The notes beneath the pieces were generated by a model, which was given only the letters and a program-made list of their open reading frames with translations, had not been told where the DNA came from and ran no database searches. Shown in pieces: positions 24,416-37,200 of a DNA stretch of 64,000 nt. This DNA comes from Leuctra nigra (taxonomy: Eukaryota > Arthropoda > Insecta > Plecoptera > Leuctridae): assembly GCA_934045905.1 (NCBI GenBank), contig OW203768.1:22845060-22909059 (forward strand). Reading direction: 5' to 3'. The position numbers and the translations under genes are program-made. Positions within the stretch are counted from its first letter, which is position 1. Each line of letters begins with the position of its first letter.

Positions 24416-25917
24416 AGACATCGGTGACGGAATCTCGCGGGTTATGAAGGCTCCGAGACCACCACTGTGTTCACGCGACGGTTTCCAGGGAAACGCAAGA
24501 CAAGACGTAGAGGCTTACTGCCTCGTTGTGATAATAATAATAATACGACGTTCACTCGAACACGAGGAATCGGTCCGTCACGCTAGTTACGAAAGAGCGT
24601 GTTTTAAGGACTCTCTTTGTCAAACTTGCCTCCTACTTTGCCTTGCTTCAACGTGGAACAATTTTTGTTTGACAAGGACGCTAGATTCCTAGAAGCCCGT
24701 ACCACATGGAAATTTACGTTCTGTTTGATTGTGCTTGCCATCGGTTTGAAAAGACAGGATCATATCACACTAAATTACGAGCCAGTTTGTCAATGCTCTG
24801 TTAAACAGTTACGTTTAGCTGTAAATTAGGACTAATTGTCATGGCAGCAAAGCAACCAATGACGTAGGTACCTACTTACTGGGAAGGACTGCTTTAAAAC
24901 AGTCTTTCAATCAAGGTACTTACTGAAACTGTGTACTTGACAGTTCCAAAGGCACGACAGCTATCATACTCAATGTTTCCTATTGGTCACTTTAGGTAAC
25001 ATGATCTCTATTCAATGCTTTTGGGTTCTGTTTTATAACACGTGACTGTATTTAAAACTACTTTACACTTGCTTCCCGTGGTGTTACGGCCAATGAATGC
25101 CATCTCCTTGGGTACGGGCTTTACTCGATGTGTTCGGGTGACTGAAGAATATTCTATGCAGCGAGTCTGTCCAGTGGCTGGGTTTCAGATACACAATGTT
25201 TTGAGTTTAGACATACGTTACTCTGTTATAAGAGTGCAATGCTATTTGAAGGGGAGGCAAATGAAACATATCAGAAGCGTAACTAAGTTTGTGAGCTATA
25301 TTTAAATTTCACCTACATGTGCTACATTGATGGATGATTGATTGTAAATTATTGACGAATGCAAAAATTTAATTGAACTCAAAGGTTATATACGTGAGAT
25401 GCATTAAATTATATTTTTTTACTTTCATATCAAGATAAAGTTATATTTTAACATTTTGTTCACATGAGTCTACAAATAACTGAATTTGCAGATTAGAAAT
25501 GTGAAGAATGTGTTGCTGTGTTTAACCTCAATTTTTCCAGATTTTGGAAGATTTTTCATCCAACTTCAATATTGAAAACATGTATGAAAATTATAAAAAT
25601 TAGGACAAACAGTTTTTGCAAACTAAATGCAACAGGTAGTAGATAGAAAAGTATCTTACATCCACTGGATTGACTCGCTGATATAATTTATTTGTGATAG
25701 TTTGTATCTGGTGACAAAGTCACTTACGCTGCTATCTACCATCGACGAACAGTATTAGAGAAAGTCGCGCTACGAAACGCGACTTAGATTTACTAGTACA
25801 TACAAGAACAATACTTGGCAATACATCTCGACTAGGATGTTTTGTACACAACAAAGTTGCTTCCTTATTTTTACAAAGATTTCTCGGGAGAAATTTATCA
25901 GTGATAGATTCACTATA

Positions 25918-26102
25918 AATAAAACCAAAGGTTATATTGTTACTTATTAGTTGGTAGTGCTCATTTGTGGAGTGAAATGATTGTTTATTGAAACATGCAG
26001 CTGCTGAATGTAAGGGGAAGGATAACATAAAGTCTGCCACTTTGTAAGATCTGAAAGATATGAGCTGTTTTAAACATTTTAATTTGCTGAATGCAAAATA
26101 AA
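25918..26102 (+). promoter_or_regulatory. candidate poly(A) signals for cueball
   Basis: The first AATAAA hexamers downstream of the cueball stop are at 25918-25923 and 26097-26102, implying a 1.5-1.7 kb 3' UTR. Nothing else supports either one. Confidence 0.3.
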
Positions 26103-27308
26103 ACTGTTAATGACTTTTAGATCAAATTGATCTTTATTGGCAGTTTCAAAGTTATCCTTCCTCTTTTGCAGATGACTAGTAGACTAATGCCCAGTACACA
26201 CGATGCATTCGATCGAATTGGATGCACCGATTTTAATGTATAATTGACTTGTTCAAGGCCACACTTGCGCGATGATGACGTGTATGCGTGTGATATAACA
26301 TTACAAAGATGGGTTCTAAAATCCAAGTTCACATCCATTGTTCGAAGTGGATTTGTAATTCGTGTGTACTGGGTCTTAAATGCCCTGCCAAATCAAGTTT
26401 GTACATTATTTGATAACCATGCTGGCATTGTTACCAATCATGAGTTTATTACTCGTATGTAGGCAGCCGTCGGTTTATTTCTCGTCGTACATTGGATTGT
26501 CAACATTCCATTTCCATTTGACAATTGGTCTTGTGAATAAGCAAACTGTCCTGAATCTTTTTTTCTCAGATGTTGACATTGTCCAGTTTATGTGCAAAGA
26601 TCTGCATTTCGTAAAATCAGACAACGAACTAAATGCAATCGTGGCCAGCAAGTATTTAAATGCACCACTAGTACTTACACTAGGTACTTATTTACAGCTG
26701 TACTTAGTTTCATCAACCATTTGGTATTGCTATCGACAACCAATTCAGTCTGTTCCTGCGTGTTTACAAATAGTAGTACCTATGTGCTGCCACAACATCG
26801 ACCATAACTTAACTAAGGTACTTATTCGTTCCCCAATGTTTGTTTGCCTGATTTTTTTGCTCAATGTTTTATGTTTATTTTAAATCTCTTGTGAACATCA
26901 GAAATATTTTTGGAGAGTGCTGTGTGTTTCGACTTGAAAATGAAGAAGTTTTTAGTGCCTACATGTTTCATTTAGGGCGTGATTTTTTGTTGATGTAGTG
27001 CCGTGTTAAGAAATTGCACATGCACAACCTCTTATCTTCAGACAATGGAAACACAATTATAAAATTAAATGTACCTACCTACTCAATAATTTATTTTATT
27101 ACATTAGAGAAAAGTCGATACAATGTTAAATTTTTTTCTTGCATAAAAATGTGTAGGTAGGTACCTAACTTAAATAACATGATTTATTTTTCATTGGTTT
27201 TTATTATTTGAGAAAAGAGGTTGTGCTGACTAAGGTGAAGGAACACAATTACCACTTTTCACATTGTGACCATCATGTTTGAGGTCGACAGCTACATAGT
27301 GCTATATT

Positions 27309-27536
27309 TTGAAGGGACAAAGTCGTAAATAAATTGCTCATTGAGAAATGTTTATAACTTCTAAAAACTTAATCTCTTCAAACTTATAATGAGCTGTAAA
27401 TATTTGTCATAAAAATAGTTTCCATGAATTAAATCGCATTGAGAAATTGATATCCCCTCATAATAAGGAGAGCTCTGTTATTTAAGAATTTGTTCTTCAA
27501 AGAACAATTAGTTTTACTGCAACTTTGTCCCTTCAA
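27309..27536. mobile_element. short TIR element
   Basis: TTGAAGGGACAAAGT at the left is inverted at the right (ACTTTGTCCCTTCAA). About 228 bp, AT-rich inside. Confidence 0.65.
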
Positions 27537-27692
27537 TATTAAGTTTAACCATCATCAACAAAATGTTTACAATCTCCAAAATGGCAATAGTACATAATTG
27601 TTTTACTGTCTATAGTTTGTAAAAGACGCTGCTTATTTTGGCAAACGTTTCCTAGCAACAGAATGAGAATAACCTACATAAATATTAGATAG

Positions 27693-28043
27693 TGTCTACA
27701 CTCCCGTTAACTGGAGCCTGAAACCTAACTTTATTCTCCCGCGAAACACGTCCACTGTGTTTATTCATGACGCTGTTAAGAACAACCAAAGACAATCCAC
27801 CCGCTAGCTCAGTAGGTAGAGCGCTGCGCTGACAATGGTGCAAGGGGGCCGTGGTTGTACTTTTTTATTCTGAAATGTCCACAAGTTTTAATTCTGCTTA
27901 ACCGTAGAGTTCTTTTTAAGTTGCCCAGCTTTAATTTTCGCAAGTTCGAATTTATCTTCCGATAGAGAGTTTTTTCCTTAGGCTGCCCAGTAAATAGTTT
28001 TCGCGGGAGAATAAGGTTAGATTTCAGGCTCCCGTTAACGTGA
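27693..28043. mobile_element. TIR element enclosing a tRNA-like sequence
   Basis: About 45-bp arms: CTCCCGTTAACTGGAGCCTG at 27697 pairs with CAGGCTCCCGTTAACGTGAG at the right, and TTATTCTCCCGCGAAA pairs with TTTTCGCGGGAGAATAA. Between them, 27799-27857 resembles the first half of a tRNA. Confidence 0.65.
27799..27857 (+). pseudogene. tRNA-like fragment
   Basis: CCCGCTAGCTCAGTAGGTAG followed by AGCGCTGCGCTGACAA matches a tRNA D-arm/A box and anticodon arm, but the T-arm is degenerate and the acceptor stem does not pair, so it is not a working tRNA gene. Confidence 0.5.
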
Positions 28044-28427
28044 GTGAAGCCACAGCGTAAATATTAATATCTGCCCATGCTATTCGTTTAGCTTGGTCGT
28101 GTTGTGCACATTTCTTTCAAACATGTTCACAGCCGCTTGTAAACAGAATCTCATAACGTTTTCCTTCACCCGAACGCTAGAAGACATGACACTTGAAACT
28201 ATCTAATGTGCCGCATCATCAATACATTGTATAAAACACACGTGCCTCTTCCTTGCGACAACGACAGCGAAAAGTTCCAAAGTGCGCCACAAGATGTGAT
28301 AGTGACAACGATTGAAAATGTGCTGTCATTTAGACGTAGAAGTACTAGGATATAATGGAAACTGTTAGTTACTAGGTTGTTCAAGTTTGATTTTCAAATA
28401 TAAACAAAACAAAATATTTTATAAAGT

Positions 28428-28433
28428 TTTATT
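28428..28433 (-). promoter_or_regulatory. candidate poly(A) signal of strumpellin
   Basis: AATAAA on the minus strand, 457 nt past the stop and the first perfect hexamer met. Confidence 0.5.
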
Positions 28434-28889
28434 AACAATTTCCTATGTAGGTACATAACATCCTAATCCCTAATATATAGTATCAAATACGTAGATTTTT
28501 ACCATTCAAGTGTAAAGCTTTGGCTGGTATAGATACATTTTCAAACACAATTCTTGTTTTTTTAAATCAATTTATCAAACAATGTAGGTTATCAATAATG
28601 TATTATTATATAGTAGTGTAGGCATGGGATAAGAAAACTTCATTTATAACAATCGTGCAGTGTCACAAGAATTATGTGATTTTGGTTCAGGTACATCACT
28701 AAATTTAATGTTAGCAAAATTAACCTAGAAAATAACAGCTCAAAAGTGTATGTGGAATTACATTCAGTTTATCTGAACAGAAAAGTAACAAAATAATTAT
28801 CAACACCTTCATTCGCTTCACTTGTTGCGTAGAACAAGCAGAAAAGGAGACTAGATTCTGCTTGAACCTGCAGCTGACCTCGAGGCAGT

Positions 28890-29052
28890 TCAGGACTTGA
28901 CCTCTGTACTGAGTGACTGGTATTGGTTGAGGATGGGCTCTGGAATGTGATTGGTGAGAGCTTCTCGCGGCAGGCCGGCGAAGTGGATGAAGCTCTCGAG
29001 GAAGTGCATCGTCGTGACGGCCTCGAGGGGCAGTTCAGAACACTTGCTGGAG
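28890..29052 (-). CDS. WASHC5: strumpellin exon 17 (residues 1111-1164 and stop)
   Basis: After CGTTTCAG the split Ser joins [20 protein letters not shown], then [20 protein letters not shown], ending EVKS and TGA at 28892-28890. The human C-terminus has the same layout ([20 protein letters not shown]). Confidence 0.94.
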
Positions 29053-32000
29053 CTGAAACGAGGAGGAATATACAGGGTTCAAGTGCGAGACATTGGATTA
29101 TTCTCCAAATTATAGATAGCCACTTTCCAAAGTGAAGCAGTAGGATGTTAGTGGTAAAAGATCAGCACCTGCTTTTATAATATTGTGTATACATAAACTA
29201 GCTAACTAACATTTATATTAACAATAAATAAATAACTAATGAGTATTCTACTTGTTTAAACAATTACCTATATGGCAAAAGTGGGTTTTAGGGGTTACCT
29301 ATTTATTTGCTGCTATGTTCAAATGATTTAGTGCATCAAGTGCTGAAGAGCTAATATAAATTTGAATGGACTTCCAAATGGAGTGGTTGACATTCAAATT
29401 GGGGAGAGAGCGGCTATAGGCAGCGTGTTTAGACAACAGATGGCACTGTAAAAAGTACAGACAGAGCCACCTAATCTGTGGGAAGGAAGCTTACCTTTTG
29501 GCAAGGCGTCCAAGTCGCTGCAGTTATATGTTATGTTGCTGCACATATTACGCATTATCAATTCTTAAAATTTACACATGTTTATCTAATGTTTATTCGC
29601 CTACAAAATATTAATAATAAAGTGTTCACAATTTCACTGAATCTGATCACAATATTAATTTGCGCGACTTAGTTTGATTCCGAAATATTTTGAGTACATT
29701 TGTTGACATCTGATCGGTTGCTAGGTCACGGCCAATGAGAAATAAAACAGTTGACGATCTTCCCACAAAAGTTGCTAATTTCTCTCACTCGTGGCGAACT
29801 CTCGGTGCCTATGGTGGTCTGAGGAATGAACCAGAAAAAGAGGACACTTTGCCAGGGGTTTGAAGTTGCAAGTAGTGATGATAGAAGTAGAGTGGGAAGA
29901 CCGAGGGAGAAAGCTGATGGAGTCAAGCCCGACCAGCTAGGCCCTATAGTAAATAGTGGCCCCTTAGCCATGGACCCAACTTTTGGAACTGGAAGGATTA
30001 TTATTAGGGATGTTAACGATTACGATTTAATCGAATCGATTAATCGATTATGACATTCAAAACGATTAATCGATGTTAGTACAAATAATCGAATTACATC
30101 AATTTGAATTTGCTGCCTTGAAAATGGTTCCACTTAACAACATCTAAAATGGCTGCCTTCATTCTGTCAACATTTTTCTTTGTGTGCGTAATATTTTAGT
30201 GATACATTTATGTTTGTGTGTATTTTCCCAAGTTTCAGTGTGTGTTTCTAATTCGTATTACCATTTATCAGTGATGATTAAATGAATTACGGCACATTAC
30301 AGCTTCTTTGAAGTAAAAATGACTGACTTCCCGGACACATTTCATTGTTGAGGTTAATTTTGCCGTAAAAGATGATAATTGAGCGAGCGTAGCGAGCGTC
30401 ACCACGGTACTCTTATGGCACTTTCTCTGTGTGTTTTTTTTTTTTTTTTTTTTTTTTTTGCCTGCACTGCCCAGGTCAAACCGCACAACCAATCGATCTG
30501 AAATTTTGTACACATACTAACGTAATCTATTCGATCCCTGGGATCTTTTCTGAACGGGATCCTGTGATTGGTTCAAATTTTATAAAAATTATCTTTCGAT
30601 TGGTTGGTTCGATCAATTTGAAATTTAGGAAAGTCATTGCAACCAACATTGTACCCAATCAAAAAAATTTTCAGCCAAATCCTCCAATTGGTTCAAATTT
30701 GAAACCATTTTTCCTGTGATTTTTGAAATTTAAACTGGAACCGATTGACCGACCAACTAAAAACTTCGCATGGTCATTGGTACCAACATTTAAAGTATTT
30801 TTGCCAATTTTCACTCTAATCTGTCGTTATTTTCAAAAGTTTTTGTCATTTTAGGGACATTTTGCTTGTTGGCTGTCAAATTCACGGCGACTTCGAATCT
30901 ACAGTTCAAGGCAAGGTAGTTAGAGCAGAAAGTTTTAAACGATATGAAACTAATAATGACCATTCAACAGATTGATCTGATATTGTGTACACACACTACA
31001 TATCATATCATATGGGTGGTCCCAGGTATATTTTTTGAACGAGATCCTGTGATTTTTGAAAATTAACAAGGAACCGTTCAATCATAAAGGTTTAATCGAT
31101 CAACTTAAAACTTAGCAAGGATTGGCACCTATATTTTTGGAGATTTTGGAGATTTTTATACAAGTATGTGACGAAACTAAAGAATTATTGGCTTTTAATG
31201 ACATTCGATAGACATAATTTCGGTTCGAGGTGTTGCGTGTATCCGTGCTCGCTCATCAACGCGTTACACAGAGCGTTTTCCTAGTATGATGACCACTCTG
31301 AACATGATGATATCAATACGATTTAATTCGATTATTAATCGATTTAAATTAGGAAAATCGAATTAATAATCGATTTAAATAAAATAATCGTTGAACACCC
31401 CTAATTATTATTATAAGGTGTAATTACGATACGCTGCTTGAACGTACCTGGTGGCTGCATCTATGTGCGAGCGCACGAACTGTCCCAGGTAGAGCAGGAA
31501 CTGGTTGCGGATCTCGGGATGGAACTGTCGGAACAGAGTCTGCACACCGATGACGAACGACACTCCGTCGAAGTGTTCCGCCGCCTTCTTGCTCACCAGA
31601 CCGCCTGCAAAACACAACACGTTCAGGCGATAGGCTTCTTGCACGTGATGTGAAAGCAGCTCTCACGTTAGGGACAAAAACTCTTTGTACTAGATAGTAT
31701 TCCAGGGCTGCCACTTAGTCACTTTTATCACTTAAAGTTACTTTTTTGGTCTCCAGTCACTTTTATTTACTTTTTTACAAGATTAGTCACTTTTCTCCCT
31801 TTTTTCGGATCTGTGAGATATTAAAAAAAAAATTGAAAACCAAAATACACCTCAGAACGTCTCAAAATTGATTTCAAAGTGTCACAAAACCAAAAAACGC
31901 CCTGCGGGGCAAGGTTTTTGGGGCATGCCCCCCACACCTTATTGGAGTGAAAACTGGGAAATATAAAAACAAAAATGGAAATCAAAATACACCTCAGAAC

Positions 32001-34192
32001 GTCTCAAAATTAATTTTAAAGTGTCAAAAAAACAAAAAACGCCCTGCGGGGCAAGGTTTTTGGGGCATGTCCCCCACACCTTATTGAAGTGAAAACATTT
32101 TAAAAATTAAAAAAAAAATACACTTCAGAACTTCTTAAAATTGATTTTAAAGTGTCAAAAACCCCAAAACGCCCTGCGGGGCAACGAGGGGGGCGCGCCT
32201 TACCGCGTGGCAAATTTTGTTCCTTCACTTGCCCCCCCCCCCCCCCCCCCCCCTCTGGCAGAAATCCTGCCAGTACACCATTACCCCATGGACTGACTTC
32301 CAAATCGACCACTGATGGGTCCAAATGTCAACAAAAAGGTCTTCCGAGTTATGAACATGCAGCTTGTTAAAGAGTTTGCGACTATTGACAATTCTGCCTC
32401 TTACAAAGTTAATAAGTACATATGACTTTATTGTGCATACATTTCTATTTTGAAGAATGTACGTGATAAATAAATTGTAAAATTATAGAAAATTAGTCAC
32501 TTTTCAGTTGCTTTTTCTGTAAATTTTTGTCACTTTTTCCCACTTTTTCTTTAATTTTAGTCACTTAAATCACTTTTTTGGAGGATCTTGGTCAGTGGCA
32601 GCCCTGTATTCATAGCTTGCACAAACTTCTTTTGTTTTATATCAGCAATGCTAAATTATTGAATTTTCCACCTGAGGACGGACAATTTGTTTGCACGTTG
32701 ACGGGTCAGATTATAACTTAATTGAGGTAAATCGATGTATTTTTGTAATGTGAGTGATTTTTCTTCGTACTAAAGATATCTCCGGAGCCTATACAATTTT
32801 CCAGGTAGCCATTAACTATAAAATATCGTCAAAAAAGCAGAGAATCACAGCTATTCTGCGTGCCATTAAGATGGCGACGGCAACAATGAGATGACATCAC
32901 ATGCAACCTATGAATTGGTAATGAAATATAGTACTAGGAAAACGCTCTGTGTAACGCATTGATGAGCGAGCCATCGTATTGCATGCGATTTGAAATGCGT
33001 TGGCAAATTGCAAGTCTCTCATCAAGAAAGCAGTGATGAAATATTTTGCATGAAGTCTTCAAATAGTTCAAGATTATAGAATAAATGTTCTTAAAATGAC
33101 AATAACTTTTGAAGGTAATGACAGTTTAGTTTGAAAATTTGCAGAAATACCCAAGATGTTGGTTCCAATGGCCAGGCAAAGTTTTAAGTTGATTGGTCAA
33201 ACAGTTCTAGTTTAAATGTAAAGAATCACATGATACCTTTATTTTAATTTTAACCAATTAACAGATTTCCATGAATTTATATTCCTAAAACTATAAGACG
33301 GCCTCAACAACTGTGAAAACTGTGAAAAATTTTGATTTGATAGATCAAACGGTGTGAGCTACAGGCCACTTTCATTTAAAAACCAATCACAGGATCCTGC
33401 TCAAAAACGATCCCAGAGACCGCTAAGATTACATTATTATTGTGCAAAATTTTAGATCAATTGGTTGAACGTTTGACCTGGGCAGTGCAGACAAAAAAAA
33501 ACAGAGAAAGTGCCGTAAGTAGAGCCAAGAGAAATAAGAGAATTAAGAGAATTAAGAGAATTAAGAGAAGACACCATATAAGTCCCTATATTCAAAAACT
33601 TCATTGGCTAAAGATGGAAGCGAGAAGAAGCCTATATTTAACATGCGCAACGCACAAGATATTGAGAACGGGAGAGCCAAAGTATTTAAATGATAAGTTG
33701 AGAAAGCGTCATGATATTCACCTACGAGACACGCGGTCCAAAGATAAGCTAGACTTTGGAACTCATCGAAGTAAAAAATTCAAGAACTGTTTTTCCTATT
33801 CAGCCTCAGTAGCATGTACAACAAAACAACAACAGAAGAGCAGGCCCTAAGTTTAAAAGCTTTCAAGACGCTCGTTAAGGATAAACTCGCTATCATTCAA
33901 GAAAGAGAATTCGTGAAGTAATTATATTGGAAGACGAGAATCAAGATTACATCCTGCTGAGAATGTTTTTTCAGTGGTTTTCCCTCAGCTAAAAAGCAAA
34001 TGCTTGGATGTTCTTCCAATATTACCACTGATATTGAAGCACAATTTTAATGACTATTATGAATTAAGAAGTAGGTAAATGGTGAAGATGTGAATCAGCT
34101 GAAGAGAAGAGATCGTTGGATGTATGGAAGATCAACGACTCGATTGTTGAATACAGACCAATTATGTACCTATTTATGTGCTCAATAAATTA

Positions 34193-34231
<39 letters not shown>

Positions 34232-37200
34232 GATTATATGGTTTTAAAATTGTCTAAATTTCGTTTTAAATATTGGCACTTTCGCGTTTTGGTGTTTTTT
34301 TTATATAATTTCTCTTAGTTTTATGTAAATCAACACAAATAATATAAAATCAAAATCACACAATAGACATTTTTCAAAATGTTCGATTTTAAAGAGAAAT
34401 TTCGTGATTAAAAGTGATAAAACCATATAATCTTGGCTCTAGCCATAAGAGTCACGTGGTGACGCTCACTACGCTCACTCAACAAGTTAGTAGAAGTGAT
34501 CCAAATGATTTGAACTCACTGATGTTCTTAGAGAAGTAGAGCTTGCTCATCTGCGCGACGACGAAGAGGAACGACAGCAGGGGAAAGTACTGCAGATTCT
34601 TGGTGGTAACGTAGATCTTGGAGTAGGGGTTCCCGACGCCCACCCAGTCGAGATGCGTCGACAGTTTCTCCAGTAGAGGGCTGTCGGGCGACGGGTACGG
34701 CTTGCTGGGGTCTTTGTAGTGCGTCTTGATCTCGGACATCATGGCACTGCAACAACCATTAACAGATTAGCTCGGATTGTACATGTGGGGACGGAGCAGG
34801 GAGGGCCATTGCGCATGCAGCGGCTCGACTCCGCTCACGCTGTGACGTCAGCAAGAGACAAGAATGCTGCCGGCTGGCTGGTATAACACGTGCTTGTGCA
34901 TGTTCGCGCGCTAGATCACACTGCAGTCTTTCAACGCATTGCTATTACTTGTTGTTGCGAATATGTAATCAGCTTTTATTGATACGTAATATAAGTGTAT
35001 TTATTTAACTATGACTATCAGCGCGGTTTTTGTTGGCCTGAATAGGTAGTGTAGTATTGTATAGGTACTAAAATAATAGTGCCGAGGAGGAAAATAATGT
35101 CATGCTTAGCTCATTTTCAACCGAGTGACTTTCATCTACCTAACCAGGGGTCGGCAACCTGCGGCTCCTTGGTGCCTTTATATATTGGCTCGCTTTATAA
35201 TTTACATAAATATCTGGAATCAAAAATTTGAAAATCCGAAACAAATACGGCCTGCGGGGTAACAATTGAAATGTTGTTTGATTCAGTTTGTTCATTTTAG
35301 AATGCCAGGATCACTTTTAAATTGTTGGAATTCTTAAAAACGCCCAGCGAGGCCACAATTGGGAGGATATTTCATTCAGTTTTTTCAATTTAGAGTCCCA
35401 TAATAACTTTTAAATTGTTGGAATTCTTAAAAACGCCCAGCGGGAAGGATATTTGATTCAGTTTGTTCAATTTAGAGTCCCAGAATCATTTTTAAATTGC
35501 CTATTTTAAATAGCCCCCAACAACTTGGGGGCTTCGTCAAAATATCAACAACAAAAACTAGTAATTCAAATTATTATTTTCGGTGTATTATATTTGATTG
35601 TCTCTACTGCGGCTCCCAGTATTAGGTATCTAATTTATTACTTTTTGGGAAATTGGCTCCTTCACCAAAAAGGGTTGCCGACCCCTGACCTAAACCCTTA
35701 ATTTACGCGGTAGGTTCTATTTGTTGATCAACTTTTTTACAAATATTGCCATTATTATACAATGTTGCGTATTTACATGAATCAACTCCTTTTCACAGAC
35801 CAAATCAGCGTTTATATCATTTAGACTGATTTCTATCAAGAGTTTGACACAGAACAGAAGTGATGTACGAACGAAAATAATATTAAAGTGATGACAATTT
35901 TATTTCCATTCATCAAATTTCCGGTGTGTGTAGTGTCCTCTTGGTATAAATAGCTACACGTCAAGATATTCATACTAAAATGCTTAGACGAAATAATATA
36001 GTCGTCCGCTATTATGATTTTGTCTAAGCTAAATGTGGCAGATATTTTATCCGTCCCTGTAAATAAACGAGATTAAAATTCATTATATAAAAGCTATTGA
36101 ACAGATAACGCGTAATAATATATCCAAAGGGAGGCCAAAAAGTCCGCGAATAAAAGGGTAGTAAGTGGTGGGAGTCTATGTGCTGAACATAATCAAAACT
36201 GAACATAAATGTGTCATTAATTTGATAGATCAACCAATAAGCAAGGCAAAACGTGACTAAAATTTCAATTGACGAAGAAAGAACGCCTCTAAAAATGTTG
36301 GTAAAGTTGCAACAATCCGGATTACCGATAAAATCTCAAAAATTGTTTGAGGTAAGGAACTTGATATCCACGCGAAACTAAATTGACGAGCATTGGCATT
36401 TTCATCGGGGTTGACTCTATTCGATATCAGAAAAAAATAATGATGCAATTGTGCTAAGACTTGGTAGATAGGCTAATGAAAGGTCACATAATCGAAATAT
36501 GTGCACTAGAACTCCCACGCCCCAGACAAACATTCCACTTCTCGATCTTTTTGACCTCCCCTCCTATGAGTAAGCCGCCGCGCGTATAGCGAGCGTGTCT
36601 CTAGCTGACGTCACTTTGGCAGGTGCGCAGTAGAATCTCAAACGCGTCGAGCGGAGTGACTAACCTGGTTGACGAGAAGAATATCATTCAACCATGGGGA
36701 CGGAGTGTTAGTCTAAGCTTGAGATGTCAAACTAAATACTGAGTTTTGTTTTAGCTGTCATCATTTTGAATATAAGTTTTTGACATGGTTCACATGAGTT
36801 GTGGCTGGCAATATTGCACAGATCATTTGCTTCTTGCCTGACAAGAGAGATTATCATGACAGTGTTGGAAATCAGGCGCCTGATTCTATAACTCAATTTC
36901 CATTGCTAGCGGAATAACAATATGTAAAAAATATGGTCGGGACAGCGAGAGTCTGAAATCTCACCAGATAGAGCCACCGTCACTTAGGTACTCTGTTAGG
37001 CGGGTTGTGTTAGGCGGGGCGGGTTGTGGAGGCCCGTGCTGTTAATGGCACACCGTCCTTCGGAAGGGACGCCAAGCCTTTGGCCCCATTGGTATCTTTT
37101 GTCAGGAGTAGGCTACATGCTGGTACCTGGTTTCCTCTCCTCCCTTCTCTCTATTACATCCTCACTAGTGGAGCTTCGGCTCTGTTAAGAATATAGGCTT

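Larger units (their letters stand above)
24416..28889. other. region between the two converging genes
   Basis: Holds the 3' UTRs of both genes and fold-back elements at 27309-27536 and 27693-28043. An open stretch at 26380-26883 is Leu/Val-rich only because the DNA is T-rich and looks like no known protein. Confidence 0.6.
32932..34483 (+). mobile_element. interspersed repeat family A, copy 3 (interrupted)
   Basis: Left part from ACTAGGAAAACGCTCTG to about 33528 and right end CGCTCACTACGCTCACTCAA at about 34461-34480, split by a LINE 3' end and a small fold-back. More diverged than copies 1 and 2. Confidence 0.65.

Noticed and set aside
26380..26883. 167-codon open frame between the two genes
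   Set aside because: T-rich DNA naturally gives Leu/Val/Phe-rich frames; no start context, domain or conservation pattern recognised.
27799..27857. Functional tRNA gene
   Set aside because: The first half looks like a tRNA, but the B box and acceptor stem do not.
29826..30053. Short gene upstream of the hAT element at 30 kb
   Set aside because: Composition and lack of any family or exon signal make it a chance frame; it runs into the transposon end.
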